From the NCBI GenBank assembly GCA_003577365.1, contig QEUY01000348.1, forward strand, positions 1 to 5,165: a stretch of DNA of 5,165 nucleotides, read 5' to 3'. Shown here piece after piece: positions 1 to 4,604 of the stretch (the stretch's first letter is position 1; every line of letters starts with the position of its first letter). The stretch is from Chloroflexota bacterium. GTDB lineage: Bacteria; Chloroflexota; Anaerolineae; Caldilineales; Caldilineaceae. The notes beneath the pieces are model-generated. The model did not search any database. It was not told where the DNA came from and saw only the letters and a program-made list of their open reading frames with translations. A program made the position numbers and the translations under genes.

Positions 1-8
1 CGCTGCAT
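1..8 (-). CDS. Start of an unidentified gene, cut by the window edge
   Basis: Only ATG CAG CG (Met-Gln-Arg) is inside the window, so no product can be named. The start is supported by a strong Shine-Dalgarno run AGGAGGAG at 15-22, six bases before the ATG, and by the same orientation as all other genes here. It begins 143 bases after the TAG that ends the rhodanese frame. That gap (9-151) holds no convincing terminator or promoter. It does contain a T-rich stretch CCTTTTATT (minus strand, about 101-109) after a very short 4-bp stem, too weak to call a terminator. Confidence 0.5.
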
Positions 9-14
9 ATGGTT

Positions 15-22
15 CTCCTCCT
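15..22 (-). promoter_or_regulatory. Ribosome binding site of the left-edge gene
   Basis: The minus strand reads AGGAGGAG, then six bases (AACCAT), then ATG. This near-perfect anti-16S match is the main evidence that a gene starts at position 8. Confidence 0.5.
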
Positions 23-151
23 GTTGTTTGGTAGACCTGCCATCGACGGGAATGCCGACTGCGCAAGGCTGCATTGGCGGTGCGGGCACAGTCTGCCGAA
101 TAAAAGGCTCTCTTGAGAAACAAGTCGCGTCTCGCCTGCGCTTTGATCAGC

Positions 152-493
152 CTAATCCGGCCCCGTTTCGACCGGATAGCCGGCGGCTCGCCACGCCGGG
201 AAGCCGCCCTCCAATGCGCGCGCCTCATAGCCGCTCTCACGGAGCAGCGCCGCGGCCCGTTCACTGCTGGAATGGCCGCGATGATGCATGTTTCAGTAGG
301 TGACCAAAGGCCGGTCGCGCGGGATCTCGCCCAGCCGCGCCGCCAGCGTGTCGACGGGAATGTGGTGCGCGCCTGGAATGTGACCGGCGGCATATGCCTC
401 ATGCGGTCGCACGTCGATCACAACAGGGGCCGCTATCGTCGGCAGCTCCGCATACAATTCTTGTGGGGAAATATAGTTGGCATCGCTCGCCAT
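152..493 (-). CDS. Single-domain rhodanese with in-frame TGA at the catalytic cysteine position (candidate selenoprotein)
   Basis: Rhodaneses move sulfane sulfur through a persulfide on an active-site cysteine; this one is a small cytosolic single-domain form with no signal peptide. Read from ATG at 493, residues 24-46 carry the family hallmarks VVIDVRP and GHIPGAHHIP. Strand PLVTY (62-66) then leads into the active site. There the codon is TGA (293-295), residue 67. The same frame continues without error as NMHHRGHSSSERAAALL, completing C-X4-R with R72, then LEGGFPAWRAAGYPV (94-108), and ends at TAG (152-154). The full product would be 113 residues, normal for the family, and contains no cysteine at all. 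A standard reading gives only a 66-residue fragment without a catalytic residue. The start has an excellent AAGGAGG site. Two readings compete: selenocysteine insertion at UGA, supported by position and a downstream hairpin, or a fresh nonsense mutation or base error of TGC/TGT. Domain identity is firm; recoding is inferred. Confidence 0.85.
251..280 (-). other. Stem-loop just after the in-frame TGA, candidate bacterial SECIS element
   Basis: On the minus strand, 12 nt after the TGA, CGCGGCC (280-274) pairs perfectly with GGCCGCG (257-251). The upper part can close further as UUC/GAA with a 7-nt loop. Alternatively UU/AA and CA/UG pair with one bulged C and a GCAG loop (267-264) beginning 25 nt after the TGA. 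Bacterial SECIS elements lie inside the coding region directly after UGA, with a small apical loop carrying an early G roughly 16-37 nt downstream; the second fold fits that model. GC-rich coding DNA forms such stems by chance, and the lower stem is coding sequence for conserved residues, so this is suggestive only. Confidence 0.4.
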
Positions 494-498
494 GCGCT

Positions 499-505
499 CC
501 TCCTT
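499..505 (-). promoter_or_regulatory. Strong ribosome binding site of the rhodanese gene
   Basis: The minus strand reads AAGGAGG five bases before the ATG at 493. It fixes the start codon and argues that the gene is, or was until very recently, well translated. That matters for deciding whether the in-frame TGA marks a dead gene. A TATTAT that could be a -10 box lies further up at 531-536, but I see no matching -35. Confidence 0.65.
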
Positions 506-553
506 GAAAACCAGCCGATTGCTGCACGCTATAATACACGATCTTGGGACGAT

Positions 554-577
554 CCGCGCGGCAACTTTGCCGCGCGG
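554..577 (-). terminator. GC-rich hairpin after the FAD/Rieske gene, possible terminator
   Basis: CCGCGCGGCA (554-563) and TGCCGCGCGG (568-577) form a perfect 10-bp stem around a 4-base loop, extendable to 11 bp with a 2-base loop. The stem begins 12 bases after the TAA of the oxidoreductase gene and lies 60 bases before the rhodanese start. No U-tract follows on the minus strand, so it is not a classical intrinsic terminator. It could slow or end transcription, or protect the 3' end of the upstream mRNA. Confidence 0.4.
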
Positions 578-589
578 CGGCGAACGCCC

Positions 590-2155
590 TTACGCATCGG
601 CTGGCGGCAGGTCGATATTGGCGGGACCGTCAATCACGCGGCCATAGGCGTCGAAGCGCGAGCCGTGACAGGGGCAGTCCCAACTCTTTTCCGCCGAGTT
701 CCAAGCTACGATGCAGCCCAGATGCGTACACACGGCAGAGTGCCGGTGCAGCGTGCCCGCCTCATCACGATAGACCGCGATCTTGCTCATCCCTTGCTGG
801 ACCACCGCGCCTTCGCCGGGCGTGATCTCGTCCACCTCCTTGACATCGCCCCCCCGCACATAATCGGAAAACTGCGCCGCCACATTGAGGTTTTCGCGCA
901 CCACCGCGCGCGGGATGCCGAACTGCGCCATACGCCGCGCCGGGTCATAAAGCGCCGCCCAGCGGTTGGCGCGGCGCTGGATCAGATCCGCGACCAGCAT
1001 CCCGCCGATTGTGCCGTGGGTCATGCCCATGCCCGAATCCCCGGTGATGATGTAGATCGCCGGCCTATCCCCTGGGTTGGGGCCGATCAAGGCCAGACCG
1101 TCGGCGGTCTCCTGCACCTGGCCCGACCAGCGATAGTCCACCGCCTGGATAGTGGGGAAACGCTCGCGCGCCCAGGCCTCCAGCCGTGCATAGCGCTGGC
1201 CGGCGTCGTCGGCCTGGCCGGTCTTGTGGTCTTCGCCACCCACGATCAGGATCTCGTAATCTGCCGCCGCGCCGCCGGCTGAGCCGGGCGCAGCTTGCAG
1301 CCGCACATAGTGATAGGGGTCGCCCGTGTCCCAATAGAGCGCCTTGGTCACGCTGCCGCGCGGCACGCGTGCGCCGATCACAAAAGTGCGATAGGCGGCC
1401 TGGCGCATGTGGATCGCAAACAGGTCAGCCCAGCGGTCGTTGATCGGCGAGTTGGTCGCCACCACGACGTGGTTCGCGGTGACGGTCGCACCGGTCTCTG
1501 TCTGCACACGCGCCGGCGGGCCGGTTTCAATCTGGTCTGAAGCGTGCGTGTCACAGTAGATGCGCCCGCCCTTGTCGACGATCAACCGGGTCAGCGCCGC
1601 CAGATACTTGAGCGCATGAAACTGCGCCTGGTTGGGGAAGAGCAGCGCCGGGCCGGTGTCATAGGCAGGCCAAGGGGCCTTGGCCACCCAGCGCACCCCT
1701 TCAAACCCGGCACGGTGCGCAGCCTCCAGTTCATCCTCCAGAATACGCTCATCGCCACCGGGCGGCGTGATCAGATAGCCGTCCAGCCGTTCAAAATCAC
1801 AGTCGACCTTCTCACGGCGCACGGTGTCTTCGATCAAGCGGATGGCGGCGCTGTGGCTGGCGTAGGCCAACGCCGCCCCTTGTGTGCCGTGCATGCGCTC
1901 GATCTCGGCGTAGCGGTCGTCGATCGCATTGGACAGATGGGCCGTGGTGCGGCCTGTCTCCCCGCCGCCCACCGGGCCGTCGTCGAGCACCACCACCGAG
2001 CGGCCTTCGCTCGCCAACAGATAAGCGGTCGTAATCCCGGCGATGCCCGCGCCGATCACACAGACATCGGCGCGCACGTCTTGGCTGAGCGGGTCGAAGT
2101 GCGGCGGCTCCACCGCCATCCATACTGAGGTGCTTTGTCCAGAATCACTGCCCAT
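590..2155 (-). CDS. FAD-dependent oxidoreductase (DadA type) with C-terminal Rieske [2Fe-2S] domain
   Basis: The 521-residue protein has two parts. Residues 30-395 form a DAO/glycine-oxidase fold. It has the FAD Rossmann loop GAGIAG (35-40) after strand VCVI, ending in acidic D58/D59; a second FAD segment ANHVVVATNSP (227-237); and the C-terminal FAD motif GDSGMGMTHGTIGGML (372-387). Residues about 435-521 form a Rieske domain with ligands C476-T-H478 and C494-P-C-H497. The extra cysteines C481 and C496 probably form the disulfide seen in bc1-type Rieske proteins. This architecture is known, for example in the YhfW-like proteins of Bacillus; substrate and electron partner are not established. 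There is no signal peptide or membrane segment, so it is probably cytoplasmic. GAGGA lies 8 bases before the ATG at 2155. The gene ends with TAA, just before a GC hairpin and the rhodanese gene. Family confidence is high, reaction unknown. Confidence 0.92.
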   Translation of the reverse strand: MGSDSGQSTSVWMAVEPPHFDPLSQDVRADVCVIGAGIAGITTAYLLASEGRSVVVLDDGPVGGGETGRTTAHLSNAIDDRYAEIERMHGTQGAALAYASHSAAIRLIEDTVRREKVDCDFERLDGYLITPPGGDERILEDELEAAHRAGFEGVRWVAKAPWPAYDTGPALLFPNQAQFHALKYLAALTRLIVDKGGRIYCDTHASDQIETGPPARVQTETGATVTANHVVVATNSPINDRWADLFAIHMRQAAYRTFVIGARVPRGSVTKALYWDTGDPYHYVRLQAAPGSAGGAAADYEILIVGGEDHKTGQADDAGQRYARLEAWARERFPTIQAVDYRWSGQVQETADGLALIGPNPGDRPAIYIITGDSGMGMTHGTIGGMLVADLIQRRANRWAALYDPARRMAQFGIPRAVVRENLNVAAQFSDYVRGGDVKEVDEITPGEGAVVQQGMSKIAVYRDEAGTLHRHSAVCTHLGCIVAWNSAEKSWDCPCHGSRFDAYGRVIDGPANIDLPPADA

Positions 2156-2199
2156 GGCACGCGTCCTCTACCTGTTTGCCGGATGAACTCTCTAAATGC

Positions 2200-2229
2200 A
2201 TCGTCTCACACATTATCGTCTCACACATT
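2200..2229. repeat. Two adjacent copies of a 15-bp repeat
   Basis: ATCGTCTCACACATT occurs twice in perfect tandem (2200-2214 and 2215-2229), 45-75 bases upstream of the FAD/Rieske start and abutting the double-hairpin element. On the minus strand the junction creates GATAAT (2217-2212), a passable -10 box for the oxidoreductase gene, though no good -35 stands 17 bases above it. It could be a paired regulator site or a duplication made when the neighbouring element inserted. Confidence 0.7.
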
Positions 2230-2313
2230 GTAGGGACAGGCCCCCGTGCCTGTCCGTCTGCGTGGCAATGCGTATGCCTAGCACACGGGCCGCCACGGAG
2301 GGCGGCCCCTACA
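2229..2313. repeat. 85-bp double-hairpin intergenic repeat with TGTAGGG / CCCTACA ends
   Basis: The element is bounded by inverted ends TGTAGGG (2229-2235) and CCCTACA (2307-2313). Inside are two perfect 8-bp hairpins: GGACAGGC (2234-2241) with GCCTGTCC (2248-2255), and GGGCCGCC (2287-2294) with GGCGGCCC (2301-2308), each with a 6-base loop. It is noncoding and sits in the 217-base gap between the dehydrogenase and the FAD/Rieske gene, where transcripts of the former could end. The same TGTAGGG end occurs again at 4495-4540, so it looks like a dispersed MITE- or REP-like family. Short open frames across it have no protein-like character. Confidence 0.65.
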
Positions 2314-2372
2314 CCTATACGTGCGAGATCAAGCACTGAATCGACGGCCCTCGATCAACTGCCTGGGCCAGT

Positions 2373-3548
2373 CTACTGGGGCCGGAGGACGACCTTGAGA
2401 CAGTCGTCTTGCTTCTCGCGAAACATCCGGTAGCCCGCCGGAGCATCGTCCAGTGTGAGCCGGTGGGTGATGATAAAGCTGGGGTCGATATCGCCCTGCT
2501 CGATATGCTGGAGCAGCGGCTGCATATAGCGCTGGACATGGGTCTGCCCCATGCGCAGCGTCAGCCCCTTATTAAACGCCGCGCCGACAGGAACCTTGTC
2601 GATGATCCCGCCATAGACGCCGGGGATCGAGACCGTGCCGCCTTTGCGGCAGGCCTGGAGCGCCTGGCGCAGCGCGGTAGGCCGGTCGGTCTGCATCCGC
2701 ACCTGCTGCATAGCTTTGTCATACCATCCATCTAGCCCGCTGCCATGTGCCTCCATGCCCACGGCATCGATGCAGGCATCGGGACCGCGCCCGCCGGTCA
2801 TCTCGATCAGCGCGTCCACCACCGAATCCACCTCTTCATAGTTGAGCGGAATGGCGCCGCCGGCATCGCGTGCCCGCTGCAGCCGATCCGCAAAGCGGTC
2901 GACCGCGATCACCCGCTCGGCCCCCAGCAGATAGGCGCTCTTGATCGCAAACTGGCCCACCGGCCCGCAGCCCCAGACCGCCACCGTGTCGCCGGGCTGA
3001 ATGTTACAGTTCTCCGCCGCCATATAGCCCGTGGGGAAGATGTCGGACAGAAAAAGCACCTGCTCATCGCTCAGATGATCCGGCACCTTCAGAGCGTCGC
3101 TGTCGGCATAGGGCACGCGCAGATATTCCGCCTGGCCCCCGGCATAGCCACCCATGAGATGCGAATAGCCATAGATGCCCGCCCCCGACTGCCCATACAT
3201 CTCCTCCGCCATGCCGGCATTGGGGTTGGAATTGTCGCACAGCGCCCACAGCCCATGTTCACAGAAATAGCAGCGGCCACAGCTGATCGTAAAAGGGATC
3301 ACCACACGGTCGCCGACCTTGTGTTTGGTCACCGCTTTGCCCACGGCCACGACTTCGCCCATGGTCTCGTGTCCTAAAATGTCGCCCGCCTGCATGGTCG
3401 GGATATAGCCGTCATAGAGATGCAGGTCGGAGCCGCAGATCGCGGCCAGCGTCACGCGAATGATCATGTCGTGTGGGTTGAGGATCGTGGGGTCGGGAAC
3501 CTGCGCCACGCGTACATCGCCCGCGCCAAACCAGCAAAGTGCTTTCAT
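2373..3548 (-). CDS. Zinc-dependent medium-chain alcohol dehydrogenase, glutathione-independent formaldehyde-dehydrogenase-like
   Basis: The 391-residue cytosolic oxidoreductase belongs to the Zn-ADH family (threonine dehydrogenase/formaldehyde dehydrogenase branch) and should oxidise an alcohol or aldehyde with NAD(P)+. Catalytic zinc residues are visible as C38 in ICGSDLH and H60-E61 in GHE. The structural zinc site is C90, C93, C96 and C104. The Rossmann loop is GCGPVG (193-198), with D217 at the end of the next strand suggesting NAD preference. The long insert before the cofactor domain (about 105-140) resembles formaldehyde-dehydrogenase-like members. The start is ATG at 3548 (MKALCWFG), where family homology begins. 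A start at 3644 would add 32 Arg-rich residues and overlap the upstream gene. A GGGGAG site lies 7 bases upstream, right after the stop of the SRPBCC gene 13 bases away, so the two are probably co-transcribed and translationally coupled. The exact substrate cannot be read. Confidence 0.92.
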   Translation of the reverse strand: MKALCWFGAGDVRVAQVPDPTILNPHDMIIRVTLAAICGSDLHLYDGYIPTMQAGDILGHETMGEVVAVGKAVTKHKVGDRVVIPFTISCGRCYFCEHGLWALCDNSNPNAGMAEEMYGQSGAGIYGYSHLMGGYAGGQAEYLRVPYADSDALKVPDHLSDEQVLFLSDIFPTGYMAAENCNIQPGDTVAVWGCGPVGQFAIKSAYLLGAERVIAVDRFADRLQRARDAGGAIPLNYEEVDSVVDALIEMTGGRGPDACIDAVGMEAHGSGLDGWYDKAMQQVRMQTDRPTALRQALQACRKGGTVSIPGVYGGIIDKVPVGAAFNKGLTLRMGQTHVQRYMQPLLQHIEQGDIDPSFIITHRLTLDDAPAGYRMFREKQDDCLKVVLRPQ

Positions 3549-3561
3549 CTGCCTGCTCCCC

Positions 3562-4413
3562 CTACATAGCCACCTGCGCTCGGCCGGCATACCGCGGCGG
3601 CGCGCTCTGCCGCCACGCCTCCGGGCGAGCCGCAGGCTGCCCATCGGTGGTGGCGATCTCGCCTGTCTCCATCAGCCGCTTGAAGTTGCGGATCTCCTCT
3701 TTGATCTGCTGTTCGGCGATAAAGCGGACGCCGCTGCCCACAAACCGGCCCAGCAGCGCAGCAGGCGGTTCATAGCTCATCGAGACGCTGACTTCGGTGC
3801 CGCGCGCCGTAGGGATGAACTTCACATAGCCCTTGCTCTGCAACTGCGCGTCCGGCAGCGTCTGCCAAGCGATCATCTCGTCGGGGCGCTCCTCAGTGAT
3901 CTCGGCGTCCCATTCCAACTCGACGTGCTCGAGCACGTCCACCACCCAATGCGAGCGCCGGTCATCCAACGGCTGCACCGACCGGACATGCTGCATAAAG
4001 CGCGGCAGATTTTCCAGCTTGCGCCAGTAGCTGTACAGCTCATGCGCGGGCCGGTTGACGGTCAGGGTCTTGCGTACCCGCAGTTGGCTGGGCGCGCTGG
4101 TCATCTGGCGCACCACCGGCACATACTGAACCCCCGGAACGTGGTCGAGCAGGTTTTGGCCCGAAGCCCCTTGATAGAGCAGCGCCGACCCAAGCAGCAG
4201 CAGCGGCCAGCGTGACGCGCCTTCACACCGCAGCCCATACCAAAGCAGCGCCGCGCCGCCGCTCCCAACCACCCAACGCTGCACGCTGCCCAGCCCGGAC
4301 GGCATCTCCTGGCCGGGCAAACTCTGCCGGTTGGGCGGATAGGTATGCTCCTGCAGACCGGGTTCGACCCGCGTGCGGCGGCCTGCATGGACCCGTTGAT
4401 TGCCGTTATCCAT
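3562..4413 (-). CDS. SRPBCC-family (polyketide cyclase/START-like) protein with N-terminal membrane hairpin
   Basis: The 283-residue protein has three parts. Residues 1-40 are polar and basic. Residues about 43-85 hold two hydrophobic segments (46-60 and 69-81) with GSVQRWVVGSGGAALLWYG, resembling the DUF2892/YgaP-type membrane module. Residues about 111-250 form an SRPBCC domain, starting LRVRKTLTVNRPAHELYSYW and ending in the amphipathic helix QQIKEEIRNFKRLMETGEI. SRPBCC domains bind hydrophobic ligands in a deep cavity; ligand and reaction here are unknown. Membrane anchoring with a cytoplasmic ligand domain is inferred. GAGGAGG lies 11 bases before the ATG at 4413. Its stop is 13 bases before the dehydrogenase start, so the pair looks like an operon. 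From memory, this fold combination also occurs beside Zn-dehydrogenases in other bacteria. The C-terminal tail (252-283) is low-complexity and Pro/Arg/Ala rich. Confidence 0.88.
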   Translation of the reverse strand: MDNGNQRVHAGRRTRVEPGLQEHTYPPNRQSLPGQEMPSGLGSVQRWVVGSGGAALLWYGLRCEGASRWPLLLLGSALLYQGASGQNLLDHVPGVQYVPVVRQMTSAPSQLRVRKTLTVNRPAHELYSYWRKLENLPRFMQHVRSVQPLDDRRSHWVVDVLEHVELEWDAEITEERPDEMIAWQTLPDAQLQSKGYVKFIPTARGTEVSVSMSYEPPAALLGRFVGSGVRFIAEQQIKEEIRNFKRLMETGEIATTDGQPAARPEAWRQSAPPRYAGRAQVAM

Positions 4414-4465
4414 CTTGGTTTGGTCCTCCTCACCCGAAAACAGGCCCTGTTGCGGTCCCGCCAGG

Positions 4466-4482
4466 GGGCCGGCAACCGGCCC
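4466..4482. repeat. Small perfect hairpin upstream of the SRPBCC gene
   Basis: GGGCCGG (4466-4472) and CCGGCCC (4476-4482) form a 7-bp stem with a 3-base loop. It lies 53 bases above the SRPBCC start, in the probable leader. No U-tract follows on the minus strand. It may be a leader structure or part of the repeat-rich gap. Confidence 0.4.
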
Positions 4483-4494
4483 GGCGCATCGACA

Positions 4495-4540
4495 ACGCCC
4501 CTACACTTTGGTCGGAAGTCCAGACCCAGTGTAGGGGCGT
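4495..4540. repeat. 46-bp palindromic element with 13-bp perfect inverted arms
   Basis: ACGCCCCTACACT (4495-4507) is the exact reverse complement of AGTGTAGGGGCGT (4528-4540). The 20-base interior folds again: GGTC (4510-4513) with GACC (4523-4526) and GGA with TCC inside. It carries the same TGTAGGG / CCCTACA core as the element at 2229-2313. It sits 65 bases after the stop of the RraA-family gene and 82 bases before the SRPBCC start. It could act as a bidirectional terminator-like hairpin despite lacking a U-tract, or be a minimal mobile repeat. Nothing else is evident in the 191-base gap apart from the SRPBCC ribosome site and a small hairpin. Confidence 0.7.
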
Positions 4541-4604
4541 GCTCTGTATACGTCTATATGCCGGAGTCTAAGCGAGCGGTACAGATGGGGAACGAAGTGT
4601 GGGT

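Noticed and set aside
101..120. Possible intrinsic terminator after the rhodanese (TCTC-AA-GAGA then CCTTTTATT on the minus strand)
   Set aside because: The stem is only 3-4 bp; the T-stretch alone is not enough.
152..289. Re-initiation at the ATG two codons after the TGA (Met69) as an independent small protein
   Set aside because: It would give a C-terminal 45-residue half-domain with no Shine-Dalgarno site, so it is less likely than one continuous frame.
293..493. Rhodanese taken as a complete 66-residue protein ending at TGA
   Set aside because: It would lack the catalytic residue and half the domain, while the conserved second half follows in the same frame.
504..535. Plus-strand TTGAAA ... 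TATAAT promoter-like pair
   Set aside because: The spacer is 20 bases, too long, and there is no plus-strand gene downstream for it to serve.
113..1282. Long plus-strand open frame (389 codons) antisense to the rhodanese and FAD/Rieske genes
   Set aside because: Its translation is Arg/His/Ala-rich with no recognisable domain, and it lies opposite a well-supported oxidoreductase. It is a GC-driven shadow.
1544..2128. Plus-strand open frame of 194 codons
   Set aside because: Antisense to the FAD-binding part of the oxidoreductase, with no motif.
2745..3377. Plus-strand open frame of 210 codons
   Set aside because: Opposite the dehydrogenase zinc and cofactor domains; the composition is a mirror of that gene.
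3549..3644. Upstream in-frame extension of the dehydrogenase (32 extra residues)
   Set aside because: The extension is Arg-rich, overlaps the SRPBCC gene, and the family homology and a good ribosome site both place the start at 3548.
3460..4215. Plus-strand open frame of 251 codons
   Set aside because: Spans the antisense of two real genes and their junction, with no domain signature.
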